A stretch of 64,000 bases of DNA from Abelmoschus esculentus (taxonomy: Eukaryota; Streptophyta; Magnoliopsida; Malvales; Malvaceae), in assembly GCA_035048815.1 (NCBI GenBank), contig JAUCBN010000032.1:10813501-10877500 (forward strand). Direction: 5' to 3'. A model generated the notes under the pieces. That model saw only the letters and a list, made by a program, of their open reading frames with translations, made no database searches and had not been told where the DNA came from. This document shows, in pieces, positions 54,802 through 64,000 of this stretch. The stretch's first letter is position 1; every line of letters starts with the position of its first letter. The translations under genes and the position numbers were made by a program.

Positions 54802-55515
54802 ATTGTCTAAAACTCGTCTGTATCAGTCATCAACTGTACTATTGAGGCAGAGCTGTGATATATTGTTGAAACTGCTGCCGAGGCAATGGTTTATGAGACA
54901 GGGTTTTGAGTTGTCTGCATCTGTGATGTAAATCACATGTCATTCCTCTGGATCATCATGTCTTTTTAGAATATGGAAAACATTAAGTTTGACTTGCTGG
55001 TCGTTAACCCTCATTGTCAATTCTCCTTTTTTCACATCGACTAGAGTGCGTCCTGTAGCTAGAAAATGTCTCACCAGGATGATCAGTGCATTGTCATCTG
55101 CTTCACAATCAAGAACAAGAAAGTCAGCTGGAAAAATAAATTTATTCACCCTTACCAATATGTCCTCGATCTTTCCTTTAGGTTGCACATGCGATCTATC
55201 TGCCAATTGAAGCATCACGATTGTAGGGTTTTCCATTCCTATTCCAAGCTTTTGGAAGACAAATTTCGGCATCAAGTTTATGTTTGCTCCAAGATCACAT
55301 AAGGTCTTTCCTTCATAGTGGCTTCCTATCGCACATGGTATAGTGAAGCACCCAGGATCTTTCAATTTAGGGGGCATACGATTATGAAGCATGGCCATGC
55401 ATCCTTCGGTTGCAGTAACGATTTCAAACTCACCAAGCCTTTTTCTTTTGTTCACAATATCTTTTAAGAATTTAACATAGTTTGGCATCTGTTCTATTCC
55501 CTCAGCTAATGGCAA
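54802..55515 (-). pseudogene. Aspartic protease of element H
   Basis: Minus strand, open 55515-54940 (191 residues): MPNYVKFLKDIVNKRKRLGE, MPPKLKDPGCFTIPCAIG, the active site CDLGANINLMPKFVF (Asn where most copies have Ser), LQLADRSHVQPKGKIEDIL, LDCEADDNALIILVRHFL and LTMRVNDQQVKLNVFHIL. After a TGA the tail CLGSSFNNISQLCLNSTVDD leads in the same direction into the RT linker. Motif copy TGCCGAGGCA at 54876. Confidence 0.86.
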
Positions 55516-57318
55516 ATTATTGTGGACTTGCTTGAGGATGTGTAAAAACTTTTTAAATTGATAATCCTGCTTCTACCTTTTCAGCCTCTGTGGGAAAGGT
55601 GTAGGGGTTGCATTTCTTCTAGTGTCTCATTAATCTGAAATTTAATGCCTAGAACCACTGGTATCACTACATCATCGACCGCTTGACGTGGGAGTGCCGG
55701 TTAATCTATCGTGGTAGGATCACTTAGTTCAGCATCCAAATTTGCTCTATCTGGTTCTTCTTATTTCACTGGTGGGACTTTGTCTACCGAACTGCCTGAT
55801 ATCTCCTTAAGTTGTAGGCCACTCCTAGTAGTGATTGCCTTACATTGCTTATGGCCCATTCCCATTGCAACTTCAATATTGTTGGGTAATACTCCTTGTG
55901 GTCTAGTGTTCAGATTTTGAGCGAACTACCCAACTTTAGTTTCTAGTGTTTTAATGGCTGGCTCTTGGTTTTACAATCTCATTTCATTTATGTTTATGAA
56001 CGCATCGGTTCTCTTAATAAAGTTACTATTCTCAGCCATGTATGATTCTGTTTTCATCATAAAGGCCTTAAGAGAATTTTCTAATGAACTTGTAGGCTGC
56101 TATTGAGGCATTTGCTGCTACGGTAGTGGTTGCTGTAACTGCGGCGGCGACGGAAGTTGCATTGCCATTGATTGTTGGTAACCTGAGGGTTGAGCATTCT
56201 GAATCAAGGCATTATTAGGATAACTCCATGAGAAATCTAGATGCTTTTTCCATGTCGGATTATAAGTATTGGACATCATGTTGTTGTTCTGGTTGTAGTT
56301 TCTCACAAAAAGGCTAGATTCCTAATTCTGCATGCATTCAGAAGAGCTATGGTTACCTCCACGTAAATTACAGGAAGAATCTACTACCTTGACCTCATGG
56401 GTATTATTTTGCAATTATGTATTCTGAACAATCTTAGTAAGAGAGGCCAATTGTGCTGCCACTGAATTGGATGTTTCTAACTCATGTACTGTGGCCTGGC
56501 GTCTCACCCCTCCTTGCCTCGATGTAGGGAATTGAAAGTCATTCTTTGCAAATTTGTTTAGAATTTCTATGGCTTCCTTCGGTGGTTTGTCAAGGAGTGT
56601 CCCATTGGCAGAGGCATTTAGCATCATCCTTCTTGGGGTATTGGTTGCATTGTAAAACATAGTTACTTGTGCCCAAAATGGAAATCCATGCAAAGGACAC
56701 TTGTGTAATAGCTCCCTATATAGCTCTCATGTCTCATATATCGGTTCATCATCTACATGCCGAAAAGAAGTAATTTCATTTTGTATACGATCATATAGAT
56801 TAGTAGGATTGAAACGTGTAATGAAATCAAGACTTAGTTCACTCTAAGATCCTATGGATCCTACTGGAATGCTATTTAACATGGTCTTTGCCCCATCTCA
56901 TTGAATAGGGAAACATTTTCAGTCTCAAAACATCTTTATGGATTTCTTGGATTTTGTACGAATTACAAACCTCGATATATGATTTGAGGTGTTTCCTGGC
57001 ATCTTCAGTTAATGACCCACCAAACTGTCCAATGGTATTGAGCATATTATGCATGACAGATTTTAGCTCAAAGTGGACCACTTCGATTTTTGGTATTACA
57101 ACTCCTGGATTTAACCCGTTCAAATCCTCTTCCAGGAAATCTCGAACTGTAAGCTGTAGCAATGGTGGTGGCGGAAGTCCTCCATTTCTAGTGGGTAAGT
57201 TCTGTTCTACAGGGTTATCTGCCATAACTACTCGGATTTGTCTTCTCAACCTTTGACGCGTGCGTTCAATCTCTGGATCTAGTTCGTACAAAGGATTGCT
57301 TTGGTTTACCCTGGTTAT
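55516..57318 (-). pseudogene. gag: gag of element H
   Basis: The start codon position (57318-57316) is ATA instead of ATG within the conserved GT-ATG-ACCAGGG context. Then NPLYELDPEIERTRQRLRRQ, LTVRDFLEEDLNGLNPGV, SYKIQEIHKDVLRLKMFPYS, FITRFNPTNLYDR-type core, HGFPFWAQVTMFYNATNTPR, RRQATVHELETSNSVAAQLA and NYNQNNNMMSNTYNPTWKKH. The frame is broken several times, including near 56872 and 56415. The linker FAQNLNTRPQGVLPNN and CKAITTRSGLQLKE lies near 55900-55820. Athila-type gag. Confidence 0.86.
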
Positions 57319-57395
57319 ACACCAGTAAAAACCAAAGTTTAATAAAACTAACTTAAAATGCGAGAAAATAAAGATAATAAAAATTTAGTTTCCAA

Positions 57396-57413
57396 TCCAC
57401 GACAACGACGCCA
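57396..57413 (-). other. Primer-binding site of element H (tRNA-Asp)
   Basis: Minus-strand TGGCGTCGTTGTCGTGGA matches 15 of 18 bases of the tRNA-Asp PBS. Confidence 0.85.
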
Positions 57414-57419
57414 AAAACT

Positions 57420-58920
57420 TGTTGCATGTATAAAGAGTTGCACAATTTGTGCAAGTGTACACTTCACAAGTAATAAAGTGATGAATATAGAGTATTGTCT
57501 CCACAGAGATTAGCGTACATAATATGTTTCCTTTTCTCTTCTCGCTCTGTAAAAGAAATAAAATAAAAACACAGATCAATTTGATTATTTTGAATTAAAC
57601 TAAAACAACATAAATAATAAAAAGCCAGAGAATGAAAAGAAAATCAGCTTGAGAGAATGGGCAACATCCAGTTGAGTCATATTGTGGGTTCAATTGACTT
57701 GTTTCTGTCTGATGCAATTATAAAACACTGCCCCGGCAGAACTGCAGTTTTACTACCCTGACAATGAAGGGTTACGTCCGCTGCGGCAATCCCTTGCTCT
57801 TGGGTGGACTTTTCCAAGGTTCGGCAAAGTGTCCTCTGATGACTCCGCTTATCTCTCAGTCGAAGTACTGTTGATGACTAGTCCTTGATAATACCTCCTG
57901 AAGTGAATCAACTATAGCCACCAACCAATCTCACACTTTTTTTAGCCGCTGAAACTCTAACCTATCCTTAGGCCGAGTTAGTATTTTCCATCTAGAAAAA
58001 TATCATACTTATTCCTTTCATGAATCTAACTCTCCCGATATTAGATAAATAAATCTCTCACAAACTTCTCTCCCGAGCTTGAATGCAAGAACAATGAATG
58101 GCAAACAATAAGCAAACCTCGATATTTTATTGCATGAAACAAGAAAGCAAAGTATAATTTTCTCCCATAAATATTCTACAACTTTCACCTAAACCCTATA
58201 AGAATTTAGAACATAATGAAAACAAAGAAATCTCTAAGATCTATCATGAACTCTCCTCCTCCTTCTTCTTGAACGGCACATTCTTTATATAGGCTAAAAT
58301 TAGGGCGACATCAGCCTTAGAGAAGAAGTAAAGTTGGTTAGAACGTTGCTTATCTTAACGACGTAAATCTCTTTAATTTAATGTAATTTAATGAATTTTG
58401 ACCAAACAAAAACTTTAACTTCTTTCTAACTTTTCACCGCCTTCTCGAATCTAGCTGCCACGCAGAGTGTCTAGAAAAATTTAGCTTTTTATGCTCTTCA
58501 AGTCGATCACCACTTTGACTTTGGGTATTATGGAATTCCCCGCCTCGACGGGTTGCATCTACTGCCCCGGAAGATATCTAACTTTGAGTCTGCTCAGCTC
58601 CCATCTATGGCTGGTTCGATCAGGGTCTACTTCATAATTCATTGTCCTATTTTCGCTCATTGTACTTCGCTACTTTCCAGGTTTTCTTATCATGCTGCCG
58701 CGAACTTAGAGTTCAGTTACTGTCCCGGCCCACATCTACCTACAAATGCACAAAGATGCAGCAAAGCTTATATTTTTCATAAATATCATCCTTATATGTC
58801 ACGAAGGCAAAGCATCTAAATATCACACATTAAGCTTATGCATCAGTCTAAGTAGGTGTAGATTAAGTAATTATTACTCATGAAAACTGTGAAAAATAAT
58901 AGTCTTTTGAGCACTTATCA
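57420..58920 (-). repeat. LTR shared by elements H and M
   Basis: On the minus strand it starts TGATAAGTGC at 58920 and ends at 57420. It is 1.5 kb, longer than the pol-less copies. A PPT-like end (CGAGTTTAGGGGTG) touches its 5' side and a PBS plus gag its 3' side, so one LTR sits between two internal regions. TATA near 58270. Motif TGCCCCGGCA at 57729. The second arm of the LTR-start inverted repeat is not kept here. Confidence 0.85.
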
Positions 58921-59344
58921 CACCCCTAAACTCGAACTATTGTTTGTCCTCAAGCAATGCAAACTATCAAATTGCCAAATCTTATTCTCTATCGGTCTTA
59001 CTTTTTTATCTATTCTTCCCACCATGACTATGCCTATTCTGGGTCTTAACCTTTCGGCTACCCAAGGTCTTACCCGGAATCAAGCTATAAGATCTCGTGA
59101 GTGTGTGAGCTCTTGTGGACAAGTTTGATTAAAGGCTTTCTTAGATAAACTCTAAGTTCAAGACAAATAGACTTGGAATTAATGTTCTCTTCTTATAACA
59201 ACAACTACTTGAGCCAATTTCGGGCTTCTCAAGGATTGTGCTTTATCATCAAGAATTTTTTTTAAGTATACTAGAGCCAATTTCGGGCACCTCTAGCATG
59301 AAGAAGAGTGAGTCTTAATTAAAGCCGATGATAGGCACCTCTAG
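58921..59344 (-). mobile_element. Element M: 3' tail of a family B element
   Basis: Minus strand: PPT at 58921-58935, then non-coding tail with hairpin 3 (59208-59233, arms CTTGAG and CTCAAG), hairpin 2 (59271-59296, arms CTAGAG and CTCTAG) and a decayed hairpin 1 up to 59344. It ends at the join with element I. No coding sequence remains. Confidence 0.78.
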
Positions 59345-59844
59345 CATATCTTGTATATGTCTGATATACTAAAATGTCATGGCATTTTCAGTTTACTCCT
59401 GTTCATAAATAAATTGTTTTTAAGTTTGCCTTATATGCTTTAGGATGCTTAGCCTTTATAATCTTTTCTTTTAACGTTTTTTTAGGCTGAAATGCACCCT
59501 TGGAGGCTAGCGGCTTAAGGAAAAAGAAGGAGAAAAGTAGGAAACCCTACCTTGAAATTATTGGGCGACAAAAAGACAAAAAGGGGGAATTTTTCAAATT
59601 TTTATTTGAATTTTGAACCACCCCCTCTCTCTCTTCTTTAATTACCTGACACCCAATCACCCCCTCCACACGTTCCCACCTTCCCCACTAAAATAATAAA
59701 GGTTTCACCTTCATTTGTTTCTATTCTCTCTTTCCCCACCATCTTCTTCTTAATCTCTCCAACCTCCATAGCCAAAAAAGCTCCCCCCTCTCTTAGAGAA
59801 AAGATCGAAATTTTCATACTTTTTCTCCTTTTCTCAACTCCAAA
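59345..59844 (+). promoter_or_regulatory. Leader and putative internal promoter of ORF3, element I
   Basis: Non-coding, matching 11953-12426. TGTCATGGCA at 59375. TATA-like AATAATAAAGG at 59693-59703, followed by a C/T-rich leader to the ATG at 59845. Confidence 0.5.
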
Positions 59845-60876
59845 ATGGTACGAACCAGACCCCTAGGATCCACACCACAACCTCCTTCCAGTTTTGTGTA
59901 CGATGCGGCGGCGGAAGAGAGGTTCAAGACTCTAAAAAACAGAATATTTTTCTTCAAACATGGCTTCATCCTCTCCGACGAGTTGGGCTCTACAATGAAG
60001 GATGTGCTGGCGTGCCACCATTGGGAGTAGTTTGCTGCCCATCAAGGCTTCGTCAACGCCACACTGGTGCCTGAGTTTTATGCCAATATTCATAGCCCTG
60101 ACCAAAATTTTGTATATGTCCGGGGAAAAAACATTCACTTCACAAATACGGCTATCAACCGCTTCTTCAAAATTTCTCAAGGAGTGGTTAGACACGCGAA
60201 GAAGGAAGAAGAGGTTGATTATGAAACATATCAAGGCGTGAAGGAGGACCTTTATCTGCCAGAAATTGAGGGGAACGACTAATAAACATCGAGACAAACG
60301 GTGAACCGAAAATCTTTTCTTCCTAATGCCTGGTTATGGAACCACTTTATGAGATATAAGTTGATGCCCACTTCGCATCACACTACTTTGAGTTTACCTC
60401 GACTTCTTCTGTTACATTCCATTCTCTTTGGCTGCCGAATGGACATAGGAAAGATAATCGTGCATGAGACGCATGCTTGTTGGAAACTCGCAAGATCCCC
60501 TTCATATTTCCAAACCTAATCGCCGCATTATGTCGGAAGAAGGATGTTCCAGAAGATGATTATGATGAAATAATGGATGGCATGAAAGCTTTAACTGCTG
60601 AAAAAGTGACTGCACTTATGGGCAATATCGAAGAGCAATCGGAGGCATCACATGTTGTCTCGCTAAAGAAAAAAGCCCGATGGAAAAAGATGATACACTG
60701 CAACTATCTAAAAATGCCATGGCAAAAGTTGATGACTTGTCAAAAGATCTCAAGGAATTTTTCCTCTATACCAAGAAAAGAGACAAGGTCATCCAAGGCT
60801 ATTTAGTAGAGCTGCTTCCTCTCTTGAATCAAGAGTTCCCTGCGTTTCCGGAGTCTATCCTGCCTACTGCATTAAG

Positions 60877-60892
60877 AAATGCCTCGGCATTT
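60877..60892 (+). repeat. 16-bp palindrome in ORF3 of element I
   Basis: Arms AAATGCC and GGCATTT with centre TC. The matching site in A (13458-13473) has arms AAATG and CATTT with a different centre. Confidence 0.85.
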
Positions 60893-61040
60893 ACAACTGC
60901 CTCAACTCCAACTAGGCCAACTTCACCTGATCTAAATTAGGTATCATCCCCAGTTGAGCCGTTCGAGGAAGTTAGGCCCATGCAATCGGAAACTGAGGAG
61001 CAAGCTCAAGAAGCCCAGCCACCAATACAAGACCAAACTC

Positions 61041-61064
61041 CTAAAAATGTCGAGGCATTTTTAG
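61041..61064 (+). repeat. 24-bp palindrome in ORF3 of element I
   Basis: Arms CTAAAAATG and CATTTTTAG around TCGAGG. Counterpart of 13622-13645. Confidence 0.88.
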
Positions 61065-61160
61065 AGGAGCAAGCCTAATCACAAGATCAACTAGATCCCT
61101 CTGCTTCAAAGGAACATGAAGCCAGTTTTATTTCTTCACTTTTTGAAGATCCGCTCGCCT

Positions 61161-62360
61161 AGCCAACACAACAAGAAGAACCGCAACCAACAGACCCACA
61201 AGAGGACTCGAAATACCCTCTCCCAAGAGGAAGAACTCTAAACGTCGACTAAAAATGACAACCAGAAAATAATCCACCCCACCACCAGCTACTGACAAAT
61301 CCAAACGATGGGAGCAGACGATGAGACTAATCCTGAAGTTAGTCCACCCCCATCGAAGTTTGAGGGAGGTATCGTCCTCTACTTTATTGTATTCCATTTC
61401 ATTGCATTGCATTGCATAGCATTTAGTTTATTTTTTTAGTTACATTGAGGATAATGCTTGCCTCAACTTTGGGGGAGTTATCATCCTCTACTTCATTTGC
61501 ATGTGCATGATAGTAGTAGTTGTAGAATTATGCCATGACATTTGTGCAAGTTTTAGGATAAGTTTATAGGATTATAGTTTGTGATGCCCAATGATGATAT
61601 TCTTTATATGACTAGTACTGAATTGAATATGCATGACTTGGGATAGAAATAGGACTTGTTTTAGGATTTGGTTGTTTTTGTTTATTTTATTGCTACACGA
61701 GTGTATGTTCTTCATTCTTAGGAAAGCTAGAAAATTTTTATAGAATGTAAACTTGAACAACTTTGCATACTTTAATGAAATTTGATGTTGATAGAAAACT
61801 CTCAATAGTATAGTTTAAAATGTTTTAAATAAATGCTTGAACAAATCTGTAGAGGGATACTCCGCTATGCCATGGCATATCCATGTGCATATGAGTTACT
61901 TAAAGAGGCACAAGGTGACCCTATACTTTTAACTTGCCTAGATATTGCGTTTAAATAAATGGAAGCCATGGCATGAGTAGAAGGTAATGTGACAGGCTAG
62001 CTCACCTCTTAGCAGTTTGGTAGCATTTTGTAAAAAAAAGAATATATATATATATATATATACATACATACATGGGGAGTGATAAATTATGCTTTATTGA
62101 ACAAACATGCCTTGCTAGGATAGTGAACATTTCTTAGAATTTTTCTAAGTTAACTAAGCATAGATTATATACACTCACTAATATACACACTCACATTCGA
62201 CCTTGTCCTAGAGTAGTGTTCTTGAAATTTCCTCTAGTCTTATATGTTTATGCCATGACATTTTCTGAGGGCTGAAACACTTACCTCTTGCCTGCCTAGA
62301 TCTTGAAATTTGTCATGACATTTATTCTCTTCTAGCTGCTATCCATTACTTGAGGACAAG
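61161..62360 (+). other. 3' non-coding region of element I
   Basis: No gene. (CATTG)n near 61399-61417, PPT-like CAACTTTGGGGGAG at 61464-61477 after TTGAGGATAATGCTTG, and (TA)n followed by (CATA)n at 62042-62071. Motifs at 61531, 61868 (in the perfect palindrome ATGCCATGGCAT), 62251 and 62313, at places homologous to those in A. Confidence 0.7.
62356..62360 (+). repeat. Target-site duplication of solo LTR J, left copy
   Basis: ACAAG here and at 63714-63718 are identical and flank LTR J exactly. The site lies in the GAGGACAAG of the terminal PPT region of element I. Confidence 0.93.
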
Positions 62361-63713
62361 TGATGCATGTAAAAAAAGCTTAATTAAGTGCAAGTTTACA
62401 CGTCAAGTAATATAATGATAAGTATTTATTGAATATCGTTCTCCACAGGGACTGATGTACTTAATATGCCTCCTTCTACTTCCTTGCTCCTAAAGTTAAT
62501 AAAATAAAAACACAAGTAAAAAGATTTATTGAATAATTAAAGAACAAAAACTTAAATAAAAGGTTAAGAACGAATAGAGAGAATGGGTAGGATCCAGTTG
62601 TGTCATATAATGGATTCGATTGATCTATTCTTGTTCAATACAATGGCACTACACTGCCTCAGTAGTACTACAGATACTGTCTCGGCAACGACAATGTTCT
62701 CTGCCGCGACAATCTCTTGCTCTTGGGTAGAATTACCAAAGTTCGGCAAAGTATCCTTGAATGATTCCGCTTATTTCTAAGTCTAAATACTGTTGATGAT
62801 CAATCCTTGATGATACCTCTCGGCGTGAATCAATTATAATCACCAATCAATCCCACACTTCTTTTAGCCGCTGAAACTCTTAACCTATCTCTAGGCCGAG
62901 TTAGTGTCTACAACACCACACTTACCCCTTTCATGAATCTTACTCTCTCGATATTAGATAAATGAATTACTTACAAGCTCCTCTCTCGAGTTTGAATGCA
63001 AGAACAAAGAATGAAAATAGGATAAGAAAACTTTGATATTCTTATTATATTGAACCAAAGAAACAAAATACAATCTTCTCACACTAATATTCAACAACCT
63101 TCACCTAACCCTAAAAAAGTTTAGAACATATTGTAATGAAGAACACAATTCTTAGGGAAAAACTTTCTCTCTAATTCGGCCTCCTCTATACATTGGACGG
63201 CTAATGTATTTATAGTCTAGACCTAAGGTGACTTTTCCTAAGTAGAATATAACTTGGAGTAGGAAACAAGTAATAAAAATATAATATTTTCAAGTTTAAT
63301 TCTATCTAGAAGACTATTCTCGCGTGGCCTTTGACTTTGTCTTTTTACGTGCTAATCTGCTCCAATCCAAACGCTTCAAGTCTAGGCATTCTCAGTTCAT
63401 TTTTCTCTTTCAATCACCCAGCATTAGTACTGGAACTTCTGCTGCAACGGCATTGCTTCTACCTTCGTCAATGTTGTTGCCTCGGTATTGGTTCTGCCTT
63501 CGGCATTGCTGCTTCCTCGGCAGGTAATTCCTGCAACTACACAGAAACATGCCATAAAGCCTTTTTTTCTCACAAATATCATCTTTATATATTGTGGCAG
63601 CAAAATATCAATTATTGAACAATAAGCATATGTATCAGTTCAAATTAGTGGGTAATGAGTACATATTGTTTAAGAAAAGAATAGTAAATAATAGCCTTTT
63701 TAAACACTCATCA
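62361..63713 (-). mobile_element. Solo LTR J (family B)
   Basis: Minus strand, TGATGAGTGT at 63713 to ACATGCATCA at 62361, 1353 bp, with no internal region and a perfect 5-bp TSD. It was formed by recombination between the two LTRs of a full insertion. Motifs TGTCTCGGCA at 62678 and TGCCGCGACA at 62702. Open frames inside (62583-62780, 63324-63618) are chance. Confidence 0.92.
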
Positions 63714-63729
63714 ACAAGTGTAATAGCTT

Positions 63730-63740
63730 AAGTTTGAGGG
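63730..63740 (+). other. Terminal polypurine tract of element I
   Basis: AAGTTTGAGGG lies directly before the 3' LTR start and matches 14942-14952 in A except for one base. Confidence 0.82.
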
Positions 63741-63741
63741 T

Positions 63742-64000
63742 TGATAACTCTACCAAAAGGCTATATTTTAGGCCTTTTTACTTAATTTATTGATTGCCCT
63801 TAGGCTCATATAGGTTCATTTAGTTGCATTTAGATTCATAACATTGTATGTAATTTTATAATTATGCCTTGGTATTTTTAGGTGGTAATAAATGTTAGTT
63901 CACGAGAAAGGTAGTTCTTTTGAGTTGTGTTATGCAGGTAAAGCAAAAATAGAAGTTGATGCAATTTTTCACGACATTCGCAGAAGGACAACGATAGGAA
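63742..64000 (+). repeat. Start of the 3' LTR of element I
   Basis: It begins TGATAACTCTACC and matches 14953 onward through GGCTATATTTTA and TTTTTAGGTGGTAATA. It runs off the window end. Confidence 0.87.

Larger units (their letters stand above)
59845..61160 (+). pseudogene. ORF3 of element I (putative plant transposon protein domain)
   Basis: It begins MVRTRPLGSTPQPPSSFVYD and DELGSTMKDVLACHHWE, then a TAG (Trp in A), and in the same frame FVYVRGKNIHFTNTAINRF. A TAA follows near 60282, then LWNHFMRYKLMPTSHHTTLS, LLLHSILFGCRMDIGKIIV, a frameshift near 60490, FIFPNLIAALCRKKDVPEDD, another shift near 60680, and LKEFFLYTKKRDKVIQGYL. The tail runs on to SLFEDP near 61155. It lines up with ORF3 of A along its whole length and shows that the A reading frame originally continued past 13584. 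Function unknown. Confidence 0.82.
59345..62360 (+). mobile_element. Element I: 3' part of a family A element
   Basis: Plus strand. It begins at the last bases of integrase (matching 11945 in element A) and carries the ORF3 leader, ORF3 and 3' non-coding region, continuing after solo LTR J at 63719 into the PPT and 3' LTR. LTR, gag and pol on the 5' side are missing at the join with M. Confidence 0.85.

Overview
The window looks like repeat-rich, probably heterochromatic DNA of a flowering plant (most likely a dicot; the species cannot be told). I see no host gene, tRNA, rRNA or CRISPR array. Almost every base belongs to nested and decayed Ty3/gypsy LTR retrotransposons. The plant assignment rests on Athila-type gag/protease/pol proteins, primer-binding sites (PBS) matching plant tRNA-Asp and initiator tRNA-Met, and a 'putative plant transposon protein' third ORF (called ORF3 here).

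There are three kinds of element. Family A is an Athila-type element with protease (PR), reverse transcriptase (RT), RNase H, integrase (INT) and ORF3, and LTRs starting TGATAACTC or TGCGATAACTC. Element A (1-16777, plus strand) and a 3' fragment, element I (59345-64000, plus), belong to it. Family B has LTRs of about 1.3-1.5 kb starting TGATAAGTGC. Five copies (B 1402-8747, D 16778-19558, C 19559-25844, K 25845-42133, L 42134-48335) carry gag, PR and ORF3 but no RT, RNase H or INT. A sixth copy, H (53525-58920, minus), still has RT. G (52418-53524) and J (62361-63713) are LTR-only remnants, and M (58921-59344) is a 3' tail. The third kind is a chromodomain-carrying chromovirus (Tekay/Del type) with LTRs of 3.1-3.8 kb: E (29532-41179, minus, perfect target-site duplication, TSD) and the truncated F (48336-52417, plus).

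Insertion order can be read from the junctions. B sits in the PR of A with a near-perfect TSD. C sits in the gag of D, and K in the 3' tail of C. E sits in ORF3 of K, L in the PR of K, F in the tail of L, G in the RT of H, and solo LTR J in the tail of I. Large deletions join F to G, M to I, and D to the LTR of A.

The most interesting signals are non-coding. (1) A 10-bp inverted-repeat motif, TGYC-NN-GRCA, occurs more than 50 times by hand count through both Athila-type families, in coding and non-coding parts, and I saw none in the chromovirus. Its two central bases are family-specific. (2) Three 26-nt stem-loops with paired changes in their stems lie near the 3' end of family B. (3) A TATA-type internal promoter stands about 130-180 bp before ORF3 in every copy. 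(4) A second polypurine-tract-like module lies shortly after ORF3. (5) The pol-less family B looks like a replicating non-autonomous lineage (TR-GAG-like) derived from an H-like parent.

All open frames except a few short domains are broken by stops or shifts, so coding calls are pseudogenes unless stated. Percentages, counts and alignments are by eye.
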